A stretch of 47,035 nucleotides of DNA, taken from positions 54,129-101,163 of the forward strand of contig LFRW01000002.1 in assembly GCA_001512965.1 (NCBI GenBank). The letters run 5' to 3'. The translations under genes were made by a program, and so were the position numbers. Shown here piece after piece: positions 34,073-42,259 of this stretch. The stretch is from Methanomicrobia archaeon DTU008. Its GTDB lineage: Archaea > Thermoplasmatota > Thermoplasmata > Methanomassiliicoccales > Methanomassiliicoccaceae. The notes beneath the pieces were generated by a model. The model was not told where the DNA came from, made no database searches, and saw only the letters and a list, made by a program, of their open reading frames with translations. Every line of letters starts with the position of its first letter. The first letter of the stretch is position 1.

Positions 34073-34912
34073 ATGTCGATTGATAATACGACGCTTCGTA
34101 AATTACAGTTACTTCAATTTAAGATCCTACTAGAGGTCAAACGCATCTGCGAGAAACATGACATTCAGTATTTCCTGATGGGGGGCACACTTCTTGGAGC
34201 TGTTCGCCACCGTGGCTTCATCCCCTGGGATGATGACATAGATGTTGGGATGATGAGATCTGAATACGATCGATTTCTTGAGATTTGTAGAGAAGAGCTA
34301 TCTCCGGAGTTCTTTCTACAAACATATGAGACTGATAGCACCTATGCATACTCCTTCGCCAAGATTCGATTGAATGGCACTGAATATCCTGAACCAGCTA
34401 ACTGTGACGTACTCCACCACAAGGGAATATGCATCGACATCTTCTCGTTCGACAAAGCCCCCAACAACAATCTTCTCAGAAAGTTGTATAGAATTATTTC
34501 GATGGAAATTGATATCATGTGCAATATAAAGTATAGGTATACAAGACCTGATTCTCCCTTGAACCTGAAAATACTGCGTCTTATCTCACGTTTATTCAGT
34601 AAAGAGCAATTGATAAGGATGCGAGATGATATTAGCAAAAGGTATAATGATAAAAATACGGGCTTTTTAATGAATGGCACATTTAATTGCTACCCTTCCC
34701 ACATATTCGACCACTTCTTAAAATTGGAGTTCGAAGGTATCGAATTTCCTGTTCCTGCGGGCTACATCACGTATCTTGAATATGCTTACGGCGATTATCA
34801 AAAATTGCCACCTGAAAGCCGACGAAAAAGGCACACGCCGTACTTGCCTAACTTTGGCAAATACGCCAATAAGATCTCCTTGGATGAGATGTTGAAAGGA
34901 GAAATGCACTAG
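34073..34912 (+). CDS. LicD family phospho-aminoalcohol transferase
   Basis: A LicD protein of about 279 residues from ATG 34073; ATGs at 34010 and 34058 are in frame. The family core is present: LRKLQLLQFKILLEVKRICEKHDI, FLMGGTLLGAVRHRGFIPWDDDIDVGM with the metal-binding acidic cluster WDDDIDVG, and CIDIFSFD. LicD in bacteria moves phosphocholine from CDP-choline to cell-surface polymers, and eukaryotic fukutin relatives move ribitol phosphate. The following gene encodes a LicC-like cytidylyltransferase, so this enzyme should use the CDP-activated product of its neighbour. The operon is AT-rich relative to flanking genes. Confidence 0.88.
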   Translation: MSIDNTTLRKLQLLQFKILLEVKRICEKHDIQYFLMGGTLLGAVRHRGFIPWDDDIDVGMMRSEYDRFLEICREELSPEFFLQTYETDSTYAYSFAKIRLNGTEYPEPANCDVLHHKGICIDIFSFDKAPNNNLLRKLYRIISMEIDIMCNIKYRYTRPDSPLNLKILRLISRLFSKEQLIRMRDDISKRYNDKNTGFLMNGTFNCYPSHIFDHFLKLEFEGIEFPVPAGYITYLEYAYGDYQKLPPESRRKRHTPYLPNFGKYANKISLDEMLKGEMH

Positions 34913-34932
34913 GTTGAAGTCGGTGACATTAC

Positions 34933-36867
34933 ATGCAGGCAGTGATTTTGGCGGCAGGGATGGGAAAACGTCTAGGAAAGCATACCGAGGACGTTACAAA
35001 ATGCATGGTCAAAGTGAACAATGTAACCTTGATCGAGAGGATGCTCGGACAGCTCGATGTTCTTGACCTGTCTCGCATCATCATAGTCGTTGGATATCAG
35101 GCAAATAAGCTCAAGGATTTCATTTCGACGCTCAACATACGAACGCCTATAGTCTATGTCACAAACGAGATCTACGATAGGACCAATAACATATATTCTC
35201 TTTATCTAGCGAGAGAATATCTGTTGCAAGAGGACACTCTTCTCTTAGAATCGGACCTGATATTTGAGAGCAGGATCCTCGATCATCTACTCGATGAACC
35301 CTACCCAAATCTAGCGCTGGTGGCGAAATACGAAAGCTGGATGGATGGCACAGTTGTAATCATAGATGAGTCGGACGAGATCCTCGATTTCATCGATAAG
35401 CGCCATTTCAAGTTCTCTGACATCTCTGATTATTATAAGACGGTCAACATCTATAAGTTCAGCAAGGAATTCTCAAGAAAATATTATGTTCCGATCCTGG
35501 AGTCCTACAGTCAACTTCTTGGCAGGAATGAATATTATGAGCAGATACTACGCATCATCATCCTATTGAACAGGGCCGATCTCCTTGCCGAGGCGGTCAT
35601 AAAGGCAAAAAGAGTCCCATCGGGCGAGGTGTGGTACGAGATCGATGATATCGCCGACCTTGACATTGCCGAGTCGATGTTCACTCAGTCAGCATCTGAA
35701 AAGTTGACCAAGTTCCAGAATCGCTATGGTGGATATTGGAGATATCCACAAATGCTTGATTTTTGCTACCTGGTGAATCCCTACTTCCCCCCTCAGCAGC
35801 TCATGGATGAAATTAAGGCTAATTTCGAGCACCTGATCAGCAGCTATCCATCTGGTCTCGATATCGATTGCCTTCTAGCTGCAAAATACTTCAGAATCCC
35901 CAAAGAGAAGGTGATCGTGGGCAATGGGGCATCGGAATTGATCAAATCCCTTATGGAGGATATCAGAGGAAATGTCGGGATGATCATACCCACTTTTGAA
36001 GAATATCCGAACAGACTGGACGAGGAAGCGATCATCCACTATTCTCCGGGGAATGATAATTTTGCCTATACGGCCGATGATCTGATCGATTATTTCGGCG
36101 ACAAAGATATCTCTGCACTATTGTTGATAAATCCAGACAATCCAAGTGGCAACTACATGCCCAGGCAAGATGTCATCCGCCTTGCCGAATGGGCGGAAAG
36201 CTCAAAGGTACGACTTATCTACGATGAATCATTCGTCGATTTCGCGGACAGTGCTGAACCTCCCACATTGCTCGATGATGGGATATTGCGACGATTCCCT
36301 GGATTGGTAGTGGTGAAGAGCATCTCAAAATCGTTTGGTGTACCCGGGCTTCGCCTTGGAGTCCTGGCATCCGGAGATCCTAATCTGATAGCAAAGATGA
36401 GAAAGGATGTTTCCATATGGAACATCAACTCCTTCGCGGAATTCTTTCTACAGATCTGGGAAAAATACCAAAAAGATTATGCTTATGCGTTAAGGAGGTT
36501 CAAGAACGATCGATCCATTTATCTCAAGGAGCTTAAACGGATCAAGAATCTCAGGCCCATTCCGACTCAGGCCAATTATGTCATGTGTGAGGTTTTAGGA
36601 GGCATGACGGCAAAACATCTGTCAGAATGCCTGCTTGACCAGTTCAATATATTCATCAAGGATCTATCGAGGAAAAAGGGCATCAATGGGGAGTATGTCA
36701 GGCTTGCTGTGCGTAATGATGAAGACAATAAGCTCTTGCTCAATGCTCTCGATATTATTCTCAATGGCGATCAGTCCACGCCAAACATCACCGGATCGAT
36801 CAGCGAGCTGGACGATGCTAGGCTACCTCAATCGGCAGATGTCTCGTATTTCGATCAAGTTCATTGA
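34933..36867 (+). CDS. Fused LicC-like cytidylyltransferase and CobD/HisC-like PLP enzyme
   Basis: A 644-residue two-domain enzyme. Residues 1-245 are a sugar-nucleotidyltransferase-type domain closest in pattern to LicC and related NTP transferases: AVILAAGMGKRLGKHTEDVTKCM, LLLESDLIF and WMDGTVVI. Residues about 265-615 are a fold-type I PLP domain: VGNGASELIKSL, NPDNPSGN (400-407), YDESFVDF, and SISKSFGVPGLRLG with the cofactor lysine K466. This second part resembles threonine-phosphate decarboxylase CobD (start GGYW..LDF..NPYFPP, YPSG) more than other aminotransferases. It could make an amino-alcohol phosphate and activate it with CTP. It overlaps the next gene by one base. Confidence 0.82.
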   Translation: MQAVILAAGMGKRLGKHTEDVTKCMVKVNNVTLIERMLGQLDVLDLSRIIIVVGYQANKLKDFISTLNIRTPIVYVTNEIYDRTNNIYSLYLAREYLLQEDTLLLESDLIFESRILDHLLDEPYPNLALVAKYESWMDGTVVIIDESDEILDFIDKRHFKFSDISDYYKTVNIYKFSKEFSRKYYVPILESYSQLLGRNEYYEQILRIIILLNRADLLAEAVIKAKRVPSGEVWYEIDDIADLDIAESMFTQSASEKLTKFQNRYGGYWRYPQMLDFCYLVNPYFPPQQLMDEIKANFEHLISSYPSGLDIDCLLAAKYFRIPKEKVIVGNGASELIKSLMEDIRGNVGMIIPTFEEYPNRLDEEAIIHYSPGNDNFAYTADDLIDYFGDKDISALLLINPDNPSGNYMPRQDVIRLAEWAESSKVRLIYDESFVDFADSAEPPTLLDDGILRRFPGLVVVKSISKSFGVPGLRLGVLASGDPNLIAKMRKDVSIWNINSFAEFFLQIWEKYQKDYAYALRRFKNDRSIYLKELKRIKNLRPIPTQANYVMCEVLGGMTAKHLSECLLDQFNIFIKDLSRKKGINGEYVRLAVRNDEDNKLLLNALDIILNGDQSTPNITGSISELDDARLPQSADVSYFDQVH

Positions 36868-37820
36868 TGGAGCGATGGATCGTGAAGGTCATAACGTTCG
36901 ATGATATCCTGAACCTGCCGATCGATTCAAAGACCGTTTACGACTGGGTGAAGACATCCTTCAAACACAAACCCGAAACTCATTTGCCTCCCAAGATAAG
37001 TATGAGCAATGAAGGCATCTTCATCAATGTGATGCCCTGCATCCTCTACAATGAAGGCGTGGCAGGAGTGAAGATAGTCTCAAGATATCCTGAAAGGACT
37101 CCTACACTAAATTCCGAGATCTTATTGTATGACTATGACACCGGGGCTCTTAAAGCGATCATGGATGGCAATTATGTGACGGCCCTTCGCACTGGGGCGG
37201 TGGCGGCTCTATGTGTAGAAACGCTAGCCGTCCAAGACTATTCAGTGATAGGCATAATGGGTTTCGGCAATGTCATGAGAAAGACGCTGGACATCCTGTT
37301 CGACGTAATGGAAAAGCGCCCATTGGAAGTAAAGATATTCAGCTATAAGGACCACTTTGAGGAACTGAAGCGACGTTATAAGGGCCACGACCACATCAAT
37401 TTCGTTGAGGTCGACAATTATGAAGATGTCGTAAGGAACAGCGATGTGGTGATATCTGCGATCACGCGTGCGGAGGGAGACTTCTGCTCGAACGATTGTT
37501 TCAAAAAGGGCTGCCTCGTGGTGCCCATCCATACACTTGGCTTCCAGAATTGCGATCTATTTTTCGACAAATTCGTCGTAGACGACATAGGTCACGTCAA
37601 GGGCTTCAAATATTTCGATAGGTTCAAACAGGTTACCGAGCTAACCGACGTTCTATTGGGGAAGAGGCCCGGTAGGGTCGATGACGACGAGAGGATCCTT
37701 GCCTATTGCATCGGTGTTGCCATACACGACATATTCTTCATCAATAGGATATATGGAATGCTTGCAGATAAAGCGCGAGAGATCGATCTGAATCAACCCA
37801 TTGAAAAATATTGGGCATGA
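36867..37820 (+). CDS. Ornithine cyclodeaminase / mu-crystallin family protein
   Basis: A 317-residue NAD(P)-dependent protein of the ornithine cyclodeaminase/mu-crystallin family. The family core is visible: PPKISM, VSRYPERTPTLNSEILLYDYDTGALKAIMDGNYVTALRTGAVAAL, the nucleotide loop GIMGFGNVMRKTL, and NSDVVISAITRAE. Family members cyclise ornithine, reduce ketimines or make unusual amino acids such as in siderophore pathways. ATG 36867 overlaps the previous stop (TGATG), so it is translationally coupled to the fusion gene; it probably makes or modifies the amino-acid substrate. It is convergent with the flippase gene, 12 bases away. Confidence 0.82.
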   Translation: MERWIVKVITFDDILNLPIDSKTVYDWVKTSFKHKPETHLPPKISMSNEGIFINVMPCILYNEGVAGVKIVSRYPERTPTLNSEILLYDYDTGALKAIMDGNYVTALRTGAVAALCVETLAVQDYSVIGIMGFGNVMRKTLDILFDVMEKRPLEVKIFSYKDHFEELKRRYKGHDHINFVEVDNYEDVVRNSDVVISAITRAEGDFCSNDCFKKGCLVVPIHTLGFQNCDLFFDKFVVDDIGHVKGFKYFDRFKQVTELTDVLLGKRPGRVDDDERILAYCIGVAIHDIFFINRIYGMLADKAREIDLNQPIEKYWA

Positions 37821-37832
37821 TCCGCAACGTCA

Positions 37833-39389
37833 TCATAATGGGATCAGCTTATGGATGGGGGCCGGCAAGCATGAGCGGATGAGTTCTCTCTCATCCTCTT
37901 TCAACACCCGAAGTATCACGACCAGCCCATATATGATCGAGATCATGATGCATGATGCGACCAGCATCGATATCGAATCGACAGGAACCATCCAGACATA
38001 GATGGTGCAGATGGATGCCAATAGTATAAGCGCACTAACTCCAGTCGCTATTGGCCTGAAGAAGGTCCATAGCGGAATATGAAGAACATGCGCATTATAT
38101 GCAAGGAAGAATGCGCCAACCATCAGTAGGATCAACGAACCCGCATATGCGACACCGTACATTCCATTGTTGAATATGACGGGAAACATCATTGCGAGTG
38201 CAATGTTCAGAATGCCGATGGCGATGCTGAACAGAGCAGGTGTACGAACGCGCAGGTATGCTGCGAAAATTGGGTCCGTGCATGATGTCTGGATCCTTAC
38301 GATCATGGGGGCAAGAACGATCCATGCCAGAGGGGAGAGCTCAGCATATTCTGGACCTACCCAGATCGTCATGATCTGTGGAGAGAAAACACATAGTAAC
38401 GCGATTGGCAAAGCCATTGCAAGACCTGTGCATCGCATTGCAAAGAGGGTGAATTTCGTCAACCCTATCCTGTCATCCCTTGCACGATACGAGTAGCTCA
38501 TGGGGGTGAATGTATTGGTGACGAGTCCGGCCAGTCCTAGCAGCAGAACGCTCCATGTAAGGACCAGGGAGTAATGTGCTCCAGCAACCTCTCCGAACAT
38601 GATATTGACGATGATCAGCGCCACCTCATATCTCAAGAGATATGCCAGTTGACTGAGCGATATCCAGCCGGTGACTCCACCGATCTCTCGAAGGCGGGCC
38701 ATTACGAAATGAGATCTGGAAAGTCGAAGATATGGGCAAACTTGGTGTGAAAATCTCACCGATACGAATAACGCTGTTGCTGCTGCGATGAGGTATGAAA
38801 GGCCAACCAACGGCAGAGATGGCCCCAGAATGAAAAATAAGAGCACCACCAGGATGAGCTGAACCACTAGATTGGTGATGTTCACATAATTACGCAGATC
38901 CAGCCGATTATGGGCGAACAACACGGTCATGAAATTGCTGCTCCATGCCCGTATGAGTATTGAGCCAAATACCATGGCAAAGAGCAGGAACACACTCATC
39001 CTAGACTCGTCCCCGATGCTCACTATCGATGGGACATACCAGGCTGCAACGATCGCGATCGGGACAAGGCAGAGGACCACGCCAAGGGTGGCAAATGCAG
39101 CTGTGTTGAATGTCTCCATTGCTCTATTCGTGTCAGATCTTTGAAGATCGACAGTTAGGAATCGAGTGACGGCTGAATTTATCGCATCTATGATTATTGT
39201 CACATAGCCAGTCAAAGATGTGGCGAGTGGGATCAGGCCATATGCCGCCACGCCCAACGATTCCAAAAAGAAAGGAACGAGTGCTAAGCCAATGAATATA
39301 TTCAATACGAAATATATGATATTGGAGAGCAAGTTCGTGGAGAAGCGTTGGGCGAACTTGATATCCAGAGGGGCCGGATCCACAGTCAT
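37833..39389 (-). CDS. Wzx-type polysaccharide flippase
   Basis: A 518-residue membrane protein of the MOP superfamily, about 14 helices, closest in pattern to Wzx/RfbX O-antigen flippases: FSTNLLSNIIYFVLNIFIGLALVPFFLESLGVAAYGLIPL at the start is the usual family opening. It would flip lipid-linked glycans from the inner to the outer face of the membrane. It has its own promoter on the opposite strand to the LicD operon and ends just beyond it. That links export of a glycan with its amino-alcohol decoration. Confidence 0.88.
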   Translation of the reverse strand: MTVDPAPLDIKFAQRFSTNLLSNIIYFVLNIFIGLALVPFFLESLGVAAYGLIPLATSLTGYVTIIIDAINSAVTRFLTVDLQRSDTNRAMETFNTAAFATLGVVLCLVPIAIVAAWYVPSIVSIGDESRMSVFLLFAMVFGSILIRAWSSNFMTVLFAHNRLDLRNYVNITNLVVQLILVVLLFFILGPSLPLVGLSYLIAAATALFVSVRFSHQVCPYLRLSRSHFVMARLREIGGVTGWISLSQLAYLLRYEVALIIVNIMFGEVAGAHYSLVLTWSVLLLGLAGLVTNTFTPMSYSYRARDDRIGLTKFTLFAMRCTGLAMALPIALLCVFSPQIMTIWVGPEYAELSPLAWIVLAPMIVRIQTSCTDPIFAAYLRVRTPALFSIAIGILNIALAMMFPVIFNNGMYGVAYAGSLILLMVGAFFLAYNAHVLHIPLWTFFRPIATGVSALILLASICTIYVWMVPVDSISMLVASCIMISIIYGLVVILRVLKEDERELIRSCLPAPIHKLIPL

Positions 39390-39414
39390 CGGGATGGGAC
39401 CAATCCGGATATGA

Positions 39415-39424
39415 TTTTAAAAAG
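39415..39424 (-). promoter_or_regulatory. TATA-like box for the flippase gene
   Basis: On the minus strand CTTTTTAAAA lies about 30 bases before ATG 39389. The 284 bases between this gene and the next upstream one hold no other supported feature; an 81-codon frame on the plus strand there has no recognisable product. Confidence 0.45.
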
Positions 39425-39673
39425 ATTCACCGTCCACTATACGGCCCGCCAATCAGTTCAAGCAAGATGAGTCTCTAAATATGATCGATCTGTCATCTTT
39501 CGACATCTTGGCATCCCACCGTTCTCCATTAGGTACGCACCCTGTTCATCAATGGTATGAATTCCAGAAGGAACAGTGCTTGAATTATGAACGGAGTCAG
39601 CAAAGCACGATCGCCTCATATCATTATCTCGAGTTGCTAGTTTTCTTCATTATCCAATATGGGAACAATTTCT

Positions 39674-41527
39674 TTATTGGGCATATACGAAGGCGCTCAC
39701 GCTGCGATTCCTTAATATTTTATTAAATGACTCGTTATAAAGAGTCTCTTCCGGTTCGTAGCCTAATTGTACAGGCTTCCCCCCAATTGAAAATGTTCCA
39801 GACGCTACTTCGTCCCTCAATAGTATTACTCCCGTTAACTTGGCGAAATGCGCGTACTCCAGTCTTGTTGATATGCCTGACGCATTATGGCCCAGATCGT
39901 TCAACCGGGATGCATAGTAATCGTCCGTTCGGATGGGCATCCCGAATATTGTAGACGCCACCTCAGCAGCTTGCATTTCAGAAGTTGTAATTGAATAACG
40001 TATATTCATGCTCGGAGAGAAAAAGTCATTATCAATATTTGCAAATGTATTCGCCATGAGTAATAATGAAAGGCATGTGACCACAAACAGGGTAATTATC
40101 GCCCTAGGGCCTGGACGTCTTATTTCTCGAATTATGATGTAAAGGGCGACGCCAGCAGGAATGGAAAGTAATATCTGAGATATGAGCCACCATCGCTCAT
40201 TGAAGCCATATGCCCCTAGTAGCTCAAATGATGTACCGATCACAAATGGTGTTAACGCGACTAGAGCGATCGGCACACCATATGGATATCTCTTTCGGAA
40301 ATATATCAGCACCAATATCCCCAAGATCGAAAGGGAGTAGAACACAAAGATCCCTGCATAGTTGATCAATTGGTCTTGGATCGACGGGTCGATCAATTGC
40401 GAAATCATTTGAGGGGGGTCCGCACCACCACTTTGGGGAGGTAGGTATCCGCTGCCTTTCTTTGGGGGGTTTATTAAAATGTCTAAATGCCCTATCCATG
40501 ACCAACCGAGTAAAACCAGGACGCCACTGATGAGCAAAGAGGGTAGCGAAATCCTCCTTTCGATTTTCAATTCTTTGAATATTCTTATTGTTACATATAT
40601 AACAAATAAACTTATCAATATGAATAATATCGCAATAGAATGCATGAAGAAGGTGCTGGCAAATAGCACCACCATTAGGAACGCATATCGATAATGGCCC
40701 TTATCTTGTCTGATAAGTAGGTATAGGAATACTGCACACAGGATCAGGGCAAGTGTGTTGGGATATGCCAGATACGCCCCCTGGATATGGAAACTTACGA
40801 TCCCAACCACCAATGATGAGAACAGAGAAATTGTTACGTTCGATGTAACGAACTTAGTGATCAGATAGATCAGTATTATATTTAGTACCAATATGGCCGT
40901 AGATACTGTCAATAACAGCGTAAGTTTAAAACTGAGAGACGTCATCATTTGAGAAGCGCCCAAGATTATGTGGTAGGCAGGCATGAGCTTGTAATTGCCA
41001 GAATAGGGAGGCATTTCTCCCTGTTCGATCAATCCGTTCACGACCCATCTATGGTAGAACGGGTCAATGCCGACCAGGTCTGGAAAAATTAGTATCTGGG
41101 AGAAGACTGCCAATCCACAAAGAATTATGATCTGACCCAATATCATGGATTTCATTCGATGGCTTGCATACACTATCTCTGTCGAAATGATCCCAGCCAT
41201 CACTGCTACTAAGATGAAATATGCAATTGGGCGCTCGTAAATATTTTCATTATAGTATAAAATCAGTATAGTGATGGTTAACAAGAGAAAGAAGGCTGTA
41301 GCTCCAGCCCAAACCACTCGTTTTGAACTTCTGAATGGTATTTCACCCATCCCTTTTCTCCTTATGAACAACCAAATGAGGCAAGGAACGATCGCAAATG
41401 GGATCGCGTAGAAATAAATGGGTCTGGCAGAACTAGTCAACATATATATTAAAACCAGAGGGCTGGCGATCAAGACCATTAGTGCTAAAAACAGGTCTAG
41501 ATCCGGATGCCTTTCTTTAAAAATCAT
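39674..41527 (-). CDS. GT-C-like polytopic membrane protein
   Basis: A 617-residue protein with about 13 helices and a soluble C-terminal domain of about 110 residues. A first large loop reads FPDLVGIDPFYHRWVVNGLIEQG with acidic and His residues, followed by MPAYHIILGASQM. This arrangement resembles GT-C glycosyltransferases and archaeal membrane proteins of the DUF2206 neighbourhood, but I see no decisive motif. It may transfer or polymerise lipid-linked sugars. It is the most AT-rich gene of the window; one sampled 60-base line near 40.6 kb has only 11 G or C. A TATA-like box lies near 41570-41580 and GGGTGAAGGGG precedes the start. Confidence 0.65.
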   Translation of the reverse strand: MIFKERHPDLDLFLALMVLIASPLVLIYMLTSSARPIYFYAIPFAIVPCLIWLFIRRKGMGEIPFRSSKRVVWAGATAFFLLLTITILILYYNENIYERPIAYFILVAVMAGIISTEIVYASHRMKSMILGQIIILCGLAVFSQILIFPDLVGIDPFYHRWVVNGLIEQGEMPPYSGNYKLMPAYHIILGASQMMTSLSFKLTLLLTVSTAILVLNIILIYLITKFVTSNVTISLFSSLVVGIVSFHIQGAYLAYPNTLALILCAVFLYLLIRQDKGHYRYAFLMVVLFASTFFMHSIAILFILISLFVIYVTIRIFKELKIERRISLPSLLISGVLVLLGWSWIGHLDILINPPKKGSGYLPPQSGGADPPQMISQLIDPSIQDQLINYAGIFVFYSLSILGILVLIYFRKRYPYGVPIALVALTPFVIGTSFELLGAYGFNERWWLISQILLSIPAGVALYIIIREIRRPGPRAIITLFVVTCLSLLLMANTFANIDNDFFSPSMNIRYSITTSEMQAAEVASTIFGMPIRTDDYYASRLNDLGHNASGISTRLEYAHFAKLTGVILLRDEVASGTFSIGGKPVQLGYEPEETLYNESFNKILRNRSVSAFVYAQ

Positions 41528-41933
41528 TTATGTCCCCTTCACCCAATAGCATTTCAAAATGACCTGCATTATATTTAATCAATTCATTAGGATATTTGGA
41601 AATGGAACTGTCGAATGCGATCCCACCCGATGTGAAGAGCATCTCAACACCGCGACTTCATAAGGACGGACCAGGAGAATCGATGATTGTCAATGTCGAA
41701 AGGATCAGCATAATGTTGGACATGAGTCGATTCCGACAATCGCGACCATCGTTTTACTTTATATACCTTGCTCAGTGGGCCCTACAGTGTTCGATCAATT
41801 TTTTTTATAATGTTCACACATCAGACGCATCACAGTAAGCGCAATGACGTTTTATCCTGGCTACAGTGATGTTGAAGAACCATCAGGCGATGAGTTGTAA
41901 TAGCCTTGGTTATCTATGATTTTTGGTGCAACC
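41528..41933. other. Divergent intergenic region, 406 bases
   Basis: It contains the TATA-like TTAAATATAAT for the leftward gene near 41570-41580 and an 80-codon plus-strand frame (41596-41838) with no family resemblance that I reject as a gene. The boundary from AT-rich to GC-rich DNA falls at its right end. Confidence 0.4.
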
Positions 41934-42230
41934 ATGTACAGACCAGATGATAGAAGGCGACGGCGCCGCTACGGTCCGGGGCCGTGGTGGCCGCCATGGT
42001 ACGATCCCCGATATGGACCTCCGCCAGACGTGATCTATCCTGGCTATCAGCCCTGGGACCCATACAGGCCTGCCATGGTGAGGCGGTCCGAGGATGAGGT
42101 CGCGGCCCTGGAGAGGGAGTTGGAGGAACTGGAGGACGAAAAGGTCGAGATCGAACGGACCATCGAGGACATCAAGAAGGAGATAAACCGTCGGAAGAGG
42201 GAGAGCGCCTCAAGGTCCGACATCGCCTGA
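41934..42230 (+). CDS. Small protein: Pro/Tyr/Trp-rich head and charged coiled coil
   Basis: A 98-residue protein. Residues 1-47 are rich in arginine, proline, tyrosine and tryptophan (YGPGPWWPPWYDPRYGPPP). Residues about 50-90 form a charged heptad coiled coil (EVAALERELEELEDEKVEIERTIEDI), followed by a basic tail. This head-plus-coil layout resembles small DUF5320-type proteins of anaerobes, but the assignment is weak. ATG 41934 is preferred over ATG 41916 because GGTG precedes it by about 9 bases. Function is unknown; it may multimerise or bind a surface. Confidence 0.65.
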   Translation: MYRPDDRRRRRRYGPGPWWPPWYDPRYGPPPDVIYPGYQPWDPYRPAMVRRSEDEVAALERELEELEDEKVEIERTIEDIKKEINRRKRESASRSDIA

Positions 42231-42257
42231 AGGAAAAAGGGAGAAAGGGGGAAAGGG
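42231..42257 (-). terminator. Pyrimidine-rich terminator after actP
   Basis: On the minus strand the bases after the actP stop read CCC-TTT-CCCCC-TTT-CTCCC-TTTTT-CC, a pyrimidine-rich tract suited to archaeal termination. Confidence 0.35.
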
Positions 42258-42259
42258 TT

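Noticed and set aside
39481-39726. An 81-codon plus-strand frame
   Set aside because: It runs into the end of the GT-C-like gene on the other strand, has no family resemblance and no clear promoter.
41596-41838. An 80-codon plus-strand frame
   Set aside because: It starts near the leftward promoter, its C-terminus runs into an AT-rich spacer, and nothing in it resembles a known protein.
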